A stretch of DNA of 13,182 bases from an uncultured Eubacterium sp. (GCA_947367725.1 CANBFZ010000015.1:1-13182), one strand, 5' to 3'. Shown: positions 1 to 8,630, numbered from the stretch's first letter. Notes: generated by a model not told the origin, from the sequence alone. Translations and numbers: made by a program.

Positions 1-1
1 A

Positions 2-703
2 GTGCTGACGCTTATTTTTTGTATCGTCAGTCGTTCCATTGTACTAGGTATTTTTGTGTTGGCAGTCAATAGTTTTTTGACGGTAGTACGGGGCGGTATT
101 TCGGCAACGCGTTACGGCAGACTGCTGCTGGTGCCTTTGGCATTTCTTCTGCTGAGCACCCTGGCCATCGTGGTAAACCTGTCAAAGTCGCCGCTGGACG
201 CTTTTTCTCTGCCCCTTGGAAGCTGGTATTTGACGGGCAGCCGGGCTGCCGTGCTTGAGGCGGTGCAGCTGATTGTAACCGCCATGGCAGCAGTTTCCTG
301 TCTTTATTTTCTGTCGTTTCATACGACCATGACGGATATTTTGTCAGTGCTGCGCAAACTGCATGTACCGGCGCTGCTGGTGGAACTGATGCTGCTCATT
401 TACCGGTATATTTTTGTGCTGCTGGATGTGGCATACTACATTTCCACATCACAGAACGCCAGACTAGGATATCGAGATTTTAAAACTTCTATCAAGTCTT
501 TTTCCGCCATGGTACAGGCGCTTTTTATCCGCGCGATGAAACGATCCAGGAATCTGTATGACGCCATGGAGGCCAGATGCTATGACGGGGAAATACGGGT
601 GCTCTCGGAAAACCGACCGGTTTGCAGAAAGCATGTAGTCTTAATTGCAGTGTATGAACTTGTACTGCTGGTTTTCACCATATACGTAAAACAGCGGGGA
701 TAG
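2..703 (+). CDS. cbiQ: ECF transporter T component CbiQ, 5'-truncated by window edge
   Basis: Membrane-embedded T component of an energy-coupling factor transporter, probably for cobalt or nickel. It links the substrate-binding subunit to the ATPases. The visible 233 residues hold hydrophobic segments at about 5-29, 41-60, 84-105, 124-145 and 211-228. The family's cytoplasmic coupling region shows as 'LRKLHVPALLVELMLLIYRY' (117-136) and two Ala-Arg signatures, NARLG (152-156) and ARCYDG (191-196). The second is usually ARG followed by a small or aromatic residue, so Cys in place of Gly is slightly unusual. CbiQ proteins are normally some 20-40 residues longer and the frame is open to the window edge. 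The GTG at position 2 is therefore probably internal and the true start lies upstream. Eight bases separate it from the ATPase gene, so cbiM/cbiN-type genes are expected just upstream. The family call is firm; the metal is inferred. Confidence 0.85.
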   Translation: MLTLIFCIVSRSIVLGIFVLAVNSFLTVVRGGISATRYGRLLLVPLAFLLLSTLAIVVNLSKSPLDAFSLPLGSWYLTGSRAAVLEAVQLIVTAMAAVSCLYFLSFHTTMTDILSVLRKLHVPALLVELMLLIYRYIFVLLDVAYYISTSQNARLGYRDFKTSIKSFSAMVQALFIRAMKRSRNLYDAMEARCYDGEIRVLSENRPVCRKHVVLIAVYELVLLVFTIYVKQRG

Positions 704-711
704 GATGATTT

Positions 712-1560
712 ATGAAAGATATCATTATAAAAGCGGAAGAATTGTATTTTTCCTACGATGACGAAAAAAGTTATTCTCTCAACGGGCTCAGTTTAGAAAT
801 CCAGCGAGGCAGGAAAGTGGCATTTATGGGCGCCAACGGCGCAGGAAAATCTACTTTTTTCTTCTGTCTCAACGGGATTCACAGACCTGCTGCAGGGACC
901 CTTTATCTGGATGGAAAGCCGGTGGAGTATAGCAAAAAAGGCCTGATGGATCTGCGCAGCAAAGTGGGCATCGTGTTTCAGGATCCAGATAACCAGTTGT
1001 TTTCTGCTTCGGTCTTTCAGGAAATTTCCTTTGGTGCGCTGAATATCGGTATGGGAGAAAAAGAGACAGAAGAAGCGGTGCGTCGGGTGATTGAAACACT
1101 GGAAATCACACCGTTTCAGGATAAACCGACCCATTCACTTTCTGGCGGGCAGAAAAAACAGGTTTCCATCGCAGATGTGCTTGTCATGAATCCAGAGGTC
1201 ATTATTTTGGATGAGCCGGCATCTTCGCTGGATCCGAAGCATACGCTTATTGTCAATCAGATTGTGGATCTGTTGTCAGCGCAGGGCATCACTGTTTTAA
1301 TTTCGACCCACGATGTCAATTATGCACTGGAGTGGGCAGATGAAATTGTAGTGATTGCAGACGGAAAGACGTTGATGCAGGGAAGTCCAGAGGAAGTATT
1401 TTCTGATGCGGCGCTGCTGGCAAAGACCAATCTGAAAAAGCCTGCGGCCTTAGAGCTTTTTGAAAGTCTCACCCGAAAAGGGATTCTGCCCGCAGGGCTT
1501 GCGGTGCCAAGAAGTCTGGCGCAGCTGGAAGCATATATTGCAGACATAGAAACCATATAG
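712..1560 (+). CDS. cbiO: ECF transporter ATP-binding protein CbiO
   Basis: Cytoplasmic ABC ATPase (282 aa, normal length) that powers the ECF transporter formed with the upstream CbiQ. All nucleotide-binding elements are present in order: Walker A GANGAGKST (40-48), Q-loop glutamine in VFQDPDNQLF (Q90), signature LSGGQ (143-147), Walker B VIILDE (163-168) with catalytic Glu168, D-loop SSLDP and H-loop His200 in STHD. The DPDNQLF stretch after the Q-loop is typical of ECF/CbiO ATPases. The residues after the signature read KKQV where KKRV is commoner. The C-terminal extension of about 40 residues (KTNLKKPAALELFESL...) also fits CbiO. The ATG at 712 follows a GGGGATAGGA purine-rich stretch that overlaps the cbiQ stop, pointing to translational coupling. 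A terminator lies 25 bp downstream, so this is the last gene of the operon. Confidence 0.93.
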   Translation: MKDIIIKAEELYFSYDDEKSYSLNGLSLEIQRGRKVAFMGANGAGKSTFFFCLNGIHRPAAGTLYLDGKPVEYSKKGLMDLRSKVGIVFQDPDNQLFSASVFQEISFGALNIGMGEKETEEAVRRVIETLEITPFQDKPTHSLSGGQKKQVSIADVLVMNPEVIILDEPASSLDPKHTLIVNQIVDLLSAQGITVLISTHDVNYALEWADEIVVIADGKTLMQGSPEEVFSDAALLAKTNLKKPAALELFESLTRKGILPAGLAVPRSLAQLEAYIADIETI

Positions 1561-1584
1561 GGAATTAAAAACTAAAATATAAAG

Positions 1585-1631
1585 AAAAAATCGCGGTAGG
1601 CAGGACACTGACAGACCGCGGTTTTTCTTTT
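1585..1631. terminator. Intrinsic terminator after cbiO, possibly bidirectional
   Basis: The arms AAAAAATCGCGGT (1585-1597) and ACCGCGGTTTTT (1615-1626) pair as a GC core (CGCGGT/ACCGCG plus one G-T pair) extended by A-T pairs, around a loop of about 17 nt. A T-rich run (TTTTTCTTTT, 1622-1631) follows on the + strand. The A-rich left flank would supply a U tract on the opposite strand. It separates the cobalt transporter operon from tilS. Its T tract touches the -35 region of the tilS promoter. Confidence 0.85.
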
Positions 1632-1656
1632 AAAACAGATGCCTTTGTGGTATACT
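1629..1656 (+). promoter_or_regulatory. Extended -10 sigma-A-type promoter for tilS
   Basis: The -35-like box TTTAAA (1629-1634, 4 of 6 to consensus), a 16-bp spacer and TATACT (1651-1656, 5 of 6) preceded by TGG (1648-1650) make an extended -10 promoter. Six bases (TCTCTT) separate the -10 from the ATG at 1663, so transcription would start at or beside that A and leave no 5' leader. No ribosome binding site precedes either candidate tilS start, which agrees with leaderless translation. Confidence 0.65.
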
Positions 1657-1662
1657 TCTCTT

Positions 1663-3087
1663 ATGGTAGAAAAACAAATTTTGGAAACAATCAAAGAACA
1701 TGGGTTAATTCGACCGCATCAGCATATCATATTGGGATTGTCGGGCGGTCCTGATTCGGTATGCTTATTTCACGTGCTTTTGATGCTTGCCAAGGATATG
1801 AAGCTGACGCTGCATCCGGTGCATGTCAATCACCAGTTTCGTCCGGGCGATGCAGAGGAGGACCAGCGGTATGTAGAACAGCTTTGCCGCGAGACAGGAT
1901 TTCCCTGCACTTCTTTTGTGATCGACTGCAAAAAAGTGGCAGCAGAAGAAGGGATGACCGCAGAGGAAGCCGGACGCAAAGCGCGATATGCATCGTTTTC
2001 CAAAGTTGCGGACGCGCTGTGCAAAGCAGGCATTGGACGGGAAAATCTCGCTATTGCCACTGCGCATAACGCTGACGATCAGGCAGAAACTATTTTGTTT
2101 CGGATTCTCCGGGGCACTGGTACGGATGGACTTTCTGGCATCGGATACACGCGCTTTGATTCTAGCGGAACTCGAATCATCAGACCGCTTTTGGATGTAA
2201 AAAAGAAAGAAATTCTGGCGTATTGCGCCCAGCATAATCTGGCGCCGCGGATGGATTACACCAATCAAGAGACGGATTACACAAGAAATCGCATTCGTCT
2301 TTCCCTGATTCCCTATCTTGCAGAGGAATACAATCCCGCTGTGACGGATACAATGATTAGGATGGGAAAAGCAGTTTCTGCTGACAGCGATTGTTTGTGG
2401 GAGATGGCGCGAGATGCCTATGAGAGACAGTGCAAAGAAAAAACACCCTATGGTGTGCTGCTGGACGGACAAAAGCTGCGCAGTCTGCACCGTGCAGTGC
2501 GCCGGCGGGTGCTTGTCAAAGGATTTGCAGAACTGGGGCTTACTGAAGATTTGACCTGGCAGCATTACCAGGCATGGGAAGCCGTTGTCTTTCATCAAAG
2601 TCCGTCTGCTGCCTGCAGCCTGCCGCACGGTTATTCTCTGCGCAGATGGTATGCCGATGTGGAACTGGTTGGGAGGCAGGATGTAGATCTGGAGAAGCCA
2701 TTGCCAGCCATGCGGATACAGGTTTTGTCTGCAGCGCAGTATCGGCAGTTTGCAGCATCTACAAGGCTTTTTGCGGCATTTGATTATGATTTGCTGGCGA
2801 AAGGTGGCGTGCCGGGCGGGTTTGCACCGGAGGAAGCATTGGCGCTGGCGTTTCGAGGTCCCGGCGATTTTATCGCCATCGGCGTAGGAAAGACAAAGAA
2901 GCTGCAGGACTACTTCGTGGATCGAAAAATTCCGAAGTTTCAAAGGGACTTTGTGCCGCTTTTGAAGCTGGGCAGAGAAGTTTTGTGGGTCCTGCCGACA
3001 GAGGCGGACCCGCAGGGCAGATTTTCTGCAAAATATAAGCTGTGTGCAGCAACAAAAAAAGTGATTTGTATTGAAATAATTTGTTAG
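1663..3087 (+). CDS. tilS: tRNA(Ile)-lysidine synthetase TilS
   Basis: Modifies the wobble cytidine of the CAU-anticodon tRNA-Ile to lysidine using ATP and lysine, so that the tRNA reads AUA as isoleucine. It is essential in most bacteria and acts in the cytoplasm. Numbered from 1663 (474 aa), the PP-loop ATP-pyrophosphatase motif SGGPDS is at 27-32 and the family's HNADDQAETILFRILRGTG stretch at about 135-153. The substrate-binding middle domain follows. The C-terminal TilS domain is at about 397-459 (FRGPGD, KTKKLQDYF, KIPKFQRDFVPLL, RFSAKYK). An in-frame ATG at 1639 would add eight residues (MPLWYTSL). I prefer 1663 because homologues begin just there and because the promoter's -10 box (1651-1656) lies inside the longer version. 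No ribosome binding site is visible for either start. Genes tilS and ftsH are neighbours in many Firmicutes, usually with hpt between them; hpt is missing here. Confidence 0.95.
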   Translation: MVEKQILETIKEHGLIRPHQHIILGLSGGPDSVCLFHVLLMLAKDMKLTLHPVHVNHQFRPGDAEEDQRYVEQLCRETGFPCTSFVIDCKKVAAEEGMTAEEAGRKARYASFSKVADALCKAGIGRENLAIATAHNADDQAETILFRILRGTGTDGLSGIGYTRFDSSGTRIIRPLLDVKKKEILAYCAQHNLAPRMDYTNQETDYTRNRIRLSLIPYLAEEYNPAVTDTMIRMGKAVSADSDCLWEMARDAYERQCKEKTPYGVLLDGQKLRSLHRAVRRRVLVKGFAELGLTEDLTWQHYQAWEAVVFHQSPSAACSLPHGYSLRRWYADVELVGRQDVDLEKPLPAMRIQVLSAAQYRQFAASTRLFAAFDYDLLAKGGVPGGFAPEEALALAFRGPGDFIAIGVGKTKKLQDYFVDRKIPKFQRDFVPLLKLGREVLWVLPTEADPQGRFSAKYKLCAATKKVICIEIIC

Positions 3088-3099
3088 ATATGATAAAAT
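3071..3099 (+). promoter_or_regulatory. Sigma-A-type promoter for the ftsH operon
   Basis: TTGAAA (3071-3076, 5 of 6), a 17-bp spacer and TAAAAT (3094-3099, 5 of 6) preceded by TGA (an extended -10 TG). The -35 box lies within the last codons of tilS. The predicted transcript starts near 3106 and has a leader of about 70 nt. That leader contains an AT-rich hairpin (ACAATTTCT 3125-3133 with AG/AAATTGT 3137-3146, one bulged A) ahead of the ribosome binding site. No terminator is visible after tilS, so tilS read-through into ftsH is possible. Confidence 0.65.
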
Positions 3100-3158
3100 T
3101 ATAAAACTGTTTTGTTAAGAGAGAACAATTTCTTTTAGAAAATTGTCATCATAGACAC

Positions 3159-3166
3159 GGGAGGAG
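3159..3166 (+). promoter_or_regulatory. Strong ribosome binding site fixing the TTG start of ftsH
   Basis: GGGAGGAG lies 10 bases before TTG at 3177. No in-frame ATG or GTG lies between this site and the first transmembrane segment, so this site settles the start codon. Confidence 0.8.
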
Positions 3167-3176
3167 AAAGACTAAA

Positions 3177-5237
3177 TTGAAAAAATTCGCAAAGAATATC
3201 AGTATTTACTTAGTGATTTTTGCTTTAGTGCTGACAGCGGCGTTCTTTTATAAAGGGGGCGGCACTGCCGAGTATAAGCAGGTCAAATTTTCCACGCTGT
3301 CCAATTATTTAGAGAATGGACGGGTCAGTGAGATCGAAATCGAAGACAGAAAGATTACCGCCAAAATAGATAAAGATAAATACGTCTACACGTTTGCGGC
3401 AAATATCACCGATATCGACTGGATTGAGGACACATACATTTTCCCGCAGGTGCAGGAAAAGAAGCTGGAGTACAAGGGTGGACCAAAGCCGTCCTCTGGC
3501 TCTGTTATTCTGAATCTGCTGCCGACCTTGATTATGGTCATTGCTTTGGGATTCCTGTTTTATCTGATGATGAATCAGGGTGGCAACGGCAAAGCCTTTA
3601 ACTTCGGCAAGAGCAAAGCGAGACTTTATAAAGGCGACGGCAGAAATACTACGTTTGCCGATGTGGCAGGGTTAGATGAAGAAAAAGCGGAACTGGAAGA
3701 AGTCGTAGACTTTCTGAAAGATCCGAGAAAGTACAGAGAAGTCGGCGCTAGAATTCCAAAGGGCATTCTGCTTGTAGGGCCGCCGGGTACCGGTAAAACT
3801 TACGTTTCCAGAGCAACTGCAGGAGAAGCGGGCGTGCCGTTTTTCACCATCAGTGGTTCCGACTTTGTAGAAATGTTTGTCGGCGTGGGTGCTTCAAGAG
3901 TCAGAGACCTGTTTGAACAGGCGAAGAGAAGCGCACCGTGTATTGTATTTATTGACGAAATCGATGCCGTTGGTCGAAAGAGAGGCGCAGGCCTTGGCGG
4001 CGGCAACGACGAAAGAGAACAGACGTTGAATCAGCTTTTGGTAGAGATGGATGGATTCGGTGAGAATTCAGGCATCATCATTTTAGCAGCGACCAACAGA
4101 CCGGACGTACTGGACCCTGCGCTGCTCAGACCAGGTCGTTTTGACAGACAGATTGTCATCGGGGTACCAGATATCAAGGGCAGAGAAGAAATCATCAAGG
4201 TGCATGCAAAGAACAAGCCGCTGTCGGAGGAAGTTTCTCCGAAGATTCTGGCAAGAAGAACGCCGGGCTTTACACCTGCAGACATTGAAAATCTCCTCAA
4301 CGAAGCTGCTTTGATTACGGCAAGAAGAAACGGTCGTAAGATCAGAATGGCAGAAATTGAAGAGGCAGCAACGAAGGTGATGGCAGGACCTGCGAAGAAG
4401 AGCAGAGTCATCAGTGCAGAAGAACGCAAGCTGACCGCATATCACGAAGCGGGGCATGCAGTTGTGATGCGTACCCTGCCGAATTCCGATCCGGTGCATC
4501 AGATCACCATCATTCCGAGAGGAAGCGCTGGCGGTTTTACTATGGCACTGCCGGAAAAAGATAAGGCATACGAGACGAAGAAAGGCATGCTGAATGCCAT
4601 CAAGCATTTGCTGGGCGGTCGTGTTGCGGAACAGTTGACCTTGGACGATATCAGTACAGGTGCCAGCAACGATATTATGCGGGCGACAGAAATTGCCAGA
4701 GGCATGGTAACGAAGTATGGTTTCAGTGATAAAATTGGTCCAGTCAATTACAGCGATTCTGACGAAGTCTTCCTTGGAAAGGATTTCTCCACGAGAAAGA
4801 ACTATTCTGAGGGTGTAGCTACAGAAATTGACGGTGAAGTCAGAGCGATTATCGAAGATGCATATAAAGAGACGGTAAGAATTCTGGAAGAGAATATGGA
4901 TAAGCTGGAACGTGTCGCGCAGGCACTGCTGGAAGTAGAAACCTTGGATGGAGAGCAGTTTGAAGCGCTATATACCGGTGCGGTAGATGCGCAGAAACTG
5001 GCAGATCAGGTCAAGGAAAAGGACGCAGAAATCCAGAGAATCAATGAAGAAGAAGCCGCTGAGTTTGAACGAATCCGCAAGGAAGAGGCAGAACGGGAGG
5101 CGGAAGAACTTGCCAAATATGATACCGACTATATGGGAATAGGATTACCAGATTCCGATGAAGAGACGAAGGAAGACACTGAAAGCGGAGAAGGGGAAGA
5201 AGCTGTTAGTGAAGAGAATCGTGAGGAAGAAGAATAG
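3177..5237 (+). CDS. ftsH: ATP-dependent zinc metalloprotease FtsH
   Basis: Membrane-anchored AAA+ protease that extracts and degrades misfolded membrane proteins and short-lived regulators as a hexamer. The order is: TM1 (about 8-25), an extracytoplasmic domain (26-107), TM2 (108-132), AAA domain with Walker A GPPGTGKT (201-208), Walker B IVFIDEID (256-263), second region of homology [19 protein letters not shown] (307-325), then the M41 peptidase domain with zinc motif HEAGH (423-427) and STGASND (493-499), which includes the conserved acidic residue. Residues after Walker A read [12 protein letters not shown] where LLAKAVAGEAG is usual. At 686 aa it exceeds B. subtilis FtsH (637 aa). The extra length is a charged, probably coiled-coil stretch (about 610-655) ending in a very acidic tail. 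Translation starts at TTG. It is first in a tight operon; the next gene starts 9 bp after its stop. Confidence 0.97.
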   Translation: MKKFAKNISIYLVIFALVLTAAFFYKGGGTAEYKQVKFSTLSNYLENGRVSEIEIEDRKITAKIDKDKYVYTFAANITDIDWIEDTYIFPQVQEKKLEYKGGPKPSSGSVILNLLPTLIMVIALGFLFYLMMNQGGNGKAFNFGKSKARLYKGDGRNTTFADVAGLDEEKAELEEVVDFLKDPRKYREVGARIPKGILLVGPPGTGKTYVSRATAGEAGVPFFTISGSDFVEMFVGVGASRVRDLFEQAKRSAPCIVFIDEIDAVGRKRGAGLGGGNDEREQTLNQLLVEMDGFGENSGIIILAATNRPDVLDPALLRPGRFDRQIVIGVPDIKGREEIIKVHAKNKPLSEEVSPKILARRTPGFTPADIENLLNEAALITARRNGRKIRMAEIEEAATKVMAGPAKKSRVISAEERKLTAYHEAGHAVVMRTLPNSDPVHQITIIPRGSAGGFTMALPEKDKAYETKKGMLNAIKHLLGGRVAEQLTLDDISTGASNDIMRATEIARGMVTKYGFSDKIGPVNYSDSDEVFLGKDFSTRKNYSEGVATEIDGEVRAIIEDAYKETVRILEENMDKLERVAQALLEVETLDGEQFEALYTGAVDAQKLADQVKEKDAEIQRINEEEAAEFERIRKEEAEREAEELAKYDTDYMGIGLPDSDEETKEDTESGEGEEAVSEENREEEE

Positions 5238-5246
5238 AGGTAACTT

Positions 5247-6830
5247 ATGAAAATAACTGTAAATGATTGTTTGAGTTTGGAGGCATTCAGCCCCAGTATT
5301 CTTGCAGCAGGCAGACGGAATGTAGGAAACCGTGTCCGTTCTGTATCGGTGATGGATGCGGTCAACCTGGACACTGCTGTAAAACATAACGGGGTGCGGG
5401 AGCAGATTGTTCTGACATCATTTTACGGCATGCATGGGAAAGAGAAACTGCAGTGCGAAGTGGTCAAAGGACTTGCCAAAAGCGGGGTCAGTGCGCTGGT
5501 GATTTTTCATGTAGAAAAAGGGCTCACCAGCACCGACAGTGAAGTCATCGAAACAGCAGAAGCGGTAGGACTGCCGCTGATTGTAATTCCAGGCAATAAC
5601 AAGGCAGAGTATGCTGACGCCATTGAGCAGATTATGGATAAGCTGCTGTATGGAGACAATTTTAAGAACAGTCTGATCAACAACACCATTTATCATCTGC
5701 TGAACTTTGAAAAGCACAAGACGTTCCAGGCGGCACTTCGGGAAGCGGCCGTCAGCAATGATTTTCAGGTAGTGCTGCTGTCCAAGGACTTTAATCCGAT
5801 TTTGTCCATCGAAACCAGGCAGCGGACAACCATTGCCGATGCCATTCGCATGGGAAAAGAGCGAGACGTAGAAAAAGCAGGCATTTACACTTTTATCGAT
5901 GTCAACGGCGTGCTGACTTATTGGGGACCGATCACCATCAATAAGGAAAAGTATTTCCTGTTTATTGTAGATAACGAGGACAATTATTCTGCCGGTGAAA
6001 TTACGAAACTGTCAGAGATTATCGAACTTGCGATGGGTATGTGGAAATATACGCCGGAACGAGATGTGCGGGCAGAGTTGATTAAAGCGCTGATTCGTGG
6101 CAACAAGTCTTTGGCTTATTCGCTGAAAGACGAAATGGACGTGAAAGCGGACAATCTTGTCAGTGTGTTTTATGCCAAAGGCATTGAGAACAATCAGGGC
6201 AATGGGATCATCAGTGATTTTGAGAAGCGGGAAGGCATTGAGGTGCTCCGTATCACAGAAGGGGAAGAAACCTACGGCATGATCTTAAAAAACGGAGAGA
6301 AACGGGGAGACGAGGAACTTTCCGAAAAAGCAAGTTGTCTGCGTCTCTTTGACAAGCTAAAAGAGGGCAGCAAAACAGTGCGCATTTTCCATGCTACTGG
6401 CGTCGATGGCATTGAAGGCGCGGGAGATGCGTTTCGCTTGATCAGTGAAACGTGGACCTTTGTAGAAAGTGTATTCCCGTACAAGCGCGTGTTCACCAAG
6501 TATGAGTTGGCGTTGGTGTCCAACTGTATCAATCTGCAGGTGCAGGGCGGTTATCTGAAAAAAAACTACATGGATCTTTTGGAACCGTTCCGAAAGGAAA
6601 TGGGTGAAAACAAAGCCAGACAACTTTTGGAAACCTTGGAAACCTTTGTACTGGACGCGGGGATGAACAGTGGAAAAACCTCTGAGTTTATGGGGATTCA
6701 CACCAATACAGTACAGTACAGATTGAAGCGCATCAACGAGGTACTGGGGGCAGAAATCACAGGGAATCGTGTAATTCCGGGATTGACCATGGCCCTTGCC
6801 TTGAAGCGGCTCGACCGGGTTGTGAAATAG
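5247..6830 (+). CDS. PucR/CdaR-family transcriptional regulator
   Basis: A 527-residue regulator. The N-terminal part (about 1-133) matches the PucR-type sensory domain, with the pattern of an opening 'MKITVNDCLS', 'GNRVRSVSVMDA', 'VLTSFYGMHG' and 'GLPLIVIPGNN'. A middle region (about 150-420) has no catalytic motif that I recognise. The C-terminus carries the PucR helix-turn-helix: an LETLETFVLDAGM lead-in, then KTSEFMGIHTNTVQYRLKRI with NEVLG (about 476-500), the family's H-x-NT-x-x-YRL-x-R-I signature. B. subtilis PucR controls purine catabolism and CdaR controls sugar-diacid use. The effector here cannot be read from sequence. It lies 9 bp after ftsH, with an AGAGG site overlapping the ftsH stop, and 23 bp before coaX, so it is co-transcribed with housekeeping genes. 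A purine permease lies 3.2 kb downstream, which makes a purine-linked role possible but unproven. Confidence 0.85.
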   Translation: MKITVNDCLSLEAFSPSILAAGRRNVGNRVRSVSVMDAVNLDTAVKHNGVREQIVLTSFYGMHGKEKLQCEVVKGLAKSGVSALVIFHVEKGLTSTDSEVIETAEAVGLPLIVIPGNNKAEYADAIEQIMDKLLYGDNFKNSLINNTIYHLLNFEKHKTFQAALREAAVSNDFQVVLLSKDFNPILSIETRQRTTIADAIRMGKERDVEKAGIYTFIDVNGVLTYWGPITINKEKYFLFIVDNEDNYSAGEITKLSEIIELAMGMWKYTPERDVRAELIKALIRGNKSLAYSLKDEMDVKADNLVSVFYAKGIENNQGNGIISDFEKREGIEVLRITEGEETYGMILKNGEKRGDEELSEKASCLRLFDKLKEGSKTVRIFHATGVDGIEGAGDAFRLISETWTFVESVFPYKRVFTKYELALVSNCINLQVQGGYLKKNYMDLLEPFRKEMGENKARQLLETLETFVLDAGMNSGKTSEFMGIHTNTVQYRLKRINEVLGAEITGNRVIPGLTMALALKRLDRVVK

Positions 6831-6853
6831 AGGCAGAGAAGGAGACAGGCAAT

Positions 6854-7675
6854 ATGCTTTTAGCATTTGATGTTGGCAACAGCAATATCGTACTTGGCGT
6901 ATTTAAAGACGGCAAGCTGATTACCAACTGGAGAATCAAAACGGATACCAATAAAAGTGCCGATGAATACGGCATGATTGTAAACCAGCTCTTTGCTTAT
7001 GAGGGGCTTAAGACGACAGAGGTCAAAGACGTGATTATTTCTACGGTCGTGCCTTCTGTGCTGTATACGCTGCAGCATCTGTCGATGAAGTATTTTCACA
7101 AGCGGGCGATTACAGTGGAATCCGGCATTAAGACGGGATTGATCATCAAATACGATAATCCCAAGCAGGTCGGGGCAGACCGAATTGTCAATGCTGTTGC
7201 GGCAGTACATAAATACGGCGGTCCGCTGATTATCATTGACTTCGGCACGGCCACCACGTTTTGTGCCATTACGGAGAAAGCCGAGTATCTGGGCGGTACG
7301 ATTGCACCAGGATTGAAAATTTCTTCGGAGGCACTCTTTGAAAAAACCTCGAAGCTGCCGAAGGTAGAACTGGAGGAGCCGGGGCATACCATCTGCAAAA
7401 ATACCATTCAGAGTATGCAGTCCGGACTGGTATACGGTCATATGGGGATGGTAGACTACATTGTCAGAATGATGAAGAAAGAACTGGAAGCGATGACGCA
7501 ATCGGACAGAGCGGTGACTGTAGTTGCCACCGGCGGACTTTCCACGCTGATTGACGGCGGCGTTTCCTGCATCGACTATGTGGACAAGATGCTGACCCTG
7601 GAGGGATTGGAACTGATTTATCAGAAAAATAAAAAGGCTGGAAAGCCGTGTAAAGGAAAGAAAGAAAATGCATAA
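6854..7675 (+). CDS. coaX: Type III pantothenate kinase CoaX
   Basis: Phosphorylates pantothenate to 4'-phosphopantothenate, the first committed step of coenzyme A synthesis. Type III enzymes belong to the ASKHA fold, usually need a monovalent cation, and are not feedback-inhibited by CoA. The 273-residue protein shows the ATP-binding DVGNSN (6-11), the GADRIVNAVAA region with Asp109, the catalytic-site stretch IIDFGTATTF with Asp129, and GGTIAPGLKIS (about 147-157). Length is normal, with a short lysine-rich tail. The ATG is preceded by AAGGAG (6839-6844). The stop overlaps the next gene in ATGCATAA, giving an 8-bp overlap and probable translational coupling. coaX follows ftsH in B. subtilis as well; here the PucR-type gene is inserted between them. 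Confidence 0.96.
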   Translation: MLLAFDVGNSNIVLGVFKDGKLITNWRIKTDTNKSADEYGMIVNQLFAYEGLKTTEVKDVIISTVVPSVLYTLQHLSMKYFHKRAITVESGIKTGLIIKYDNPKQVGADRIVNAVAAVHKYGGPLIIIDFGTATTFCAITEKAEYLGGTIAPGLKISSEALFEKTSKLPKVELEEPGHTICKNTIQSMQSGLVYGHMGMVDYIVRMMKKELEAMTQSDRAVTVVATGGLSTLIDGGVSCIDYVDKMLTLEGLELIYQKNKKAGKPCKGKKENA

Positions 7676-8630
7676 ACCCTTGCAGATTGGAACAGTCACG
7701 CTGGAACATCCATTTTTACTGGCGCCACTTGCAGGAATTACAGACGCTCCCACTCGCAGACTTTGCCGCGAGATGGGGGCGGCTTTGGTATATTCAGAAA
7801 TGGTCAGTGGAAAAGGACTGTATTATGGCGGCAGCAAAACCAAAGAGCTGCTCTATGTGGATCCGGCTGAAAAGCCGGTAGCCTTTCAGGTCTTTGGAAG
7901 TGAACCGGAGATTCTAGCGTTTACAGCAAAGACGCTGGATGCGTATGAAAATGCCATATTAGATATTAATATGGGTTGTCCTGTGCCTAAAATCGTAAAG
8001 AACGGAGAAGGGTCTGCCCTTTTAAAACGGCTGGATTTGGTGTACGATTTGATTGCCGCTATGACGGCAAATACAAAGAAACCTGTGACGGCAAAAATTC
8101 GTATCGGCTTTGACGAAAAGTCTATCAACGCGGTGGAGACGGCAAAGGCAGTCGAAGCGGCAGGCGCCGCTGCAGTAGCCGTACACGGGAGAACGAGAGA
8201 ACAGTATTACAGCGGCAGCGCAGACTGGACGCAGATTGCGGCGGTAAAACAGGCCGTTTCCATTCCTGTCATCGGAAATGGCGATGTAACTGACGCAGCA
8301 TCGGCCATGGCTATGTTGAAAAAGACGGACTGTGATTTTGTGATGATTGGCAGAGGTGCCCTTGGGAATCCTTGGATTTTTAGGGAAGTGACGGCAGCTT
8401 GGCGGGGGGAAGACGTGCCGCCACCTCCAGATATTACCGAAAAAAAACAGATGATGCAGCGGCATTTCTGTGCTATGATAGAGTTAAAAGGTGCGTATGC
8501 AGCAGTTCGTGAAATGCGAAAGCACATGGGCTGGTATCTGAAAGGGTTGCCTGGCAGCGCTGCCATTCGCGGTAAAATCAATCAGGTGCACGATGCGGAC
8601 GTTTTATTACAAATGATACGGGAGATGTAA
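7668..8630 (+). CDS. dusB: tRNA-dihydrouridine synthase DusB
   Basis: FMN-dependent enzyme that reduces uridines in tRNA to dihydrouridine using NADPH; cytoplasmic. The 320-residue length is normal for DusB. Visible family marks are APLAGITDAPTRRLCREMG near the N-terminus, NMGCPVPKIVKNGEGSALL (101-119) with catalytic Cys104, the FMN-contacting lysine in TAKIRIGFD (Lys143), VHGRTREQYYSGSADW with His173, and the phosphate-binding GNGDV and GRGALGNPWIF segments. The C-terminal helical tRNA-binding part (REMRKHMGWYLKGLPG) is intact. The start overlaps the end of coaX, behind the purine-rich AAAGGAAAGAAAG. The next gene begins one base after its stop. In B. subtilis dusB lies in the same general neighbourhood as ftsH and coaX. 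Confidence 0.95.
   Translation: MHKPLQIGTVTLEHPFLLAPLAGITDAPTRRLCREMGAALVYSEMVSGKGLYYGGSKTKELLYVDPAEKPVAFQVFGSEPEILAFTAKTLDAYENAILDINMGCPVPKIVKNGEGSALLKRLDLVYDLIAAMTANTKKPVTAKIRIGFDEKSINAVETAKAVEAAGAAAVAVHGRTREQYYSGSADWTQIAAVKQAVSIPVIGNGDVTDAASAMAMLKKTDCDFVMIGRGALGNPWIFREVTAAWRGEDVPPPPDITEKKQMMQRHFCAMIELKGAYAAVREMRKHMGWYLKGLPGSAAIRGKINQVHDADVLLQMIREM

Noticed and set aside
1765..2943. Minus-strand open frame of 392 codons opposite tilS
   Set aside because: Long but with no recognisable domain, Cys/His/Arg-heavy composition typical of an antisense shadow, and no ribosome binding site that I could support. The + strand frame has complete TilS motifs over the same bases.
6860..7753. Minus-strand open frame of 297 codons opposite coaX and the start of dusB
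   Set aside because: It overlaps two genes with clear catalytic motifs on the other strand, and its translation shows no family pattern.
8474..8479. TATGAT as a possible internal promoter before the surface-protein gene
   Set aside because: No acceptable -35 box lies 16-18 bp upstream, and the gene is packed one base behind dusB with its own ribosome binding site.
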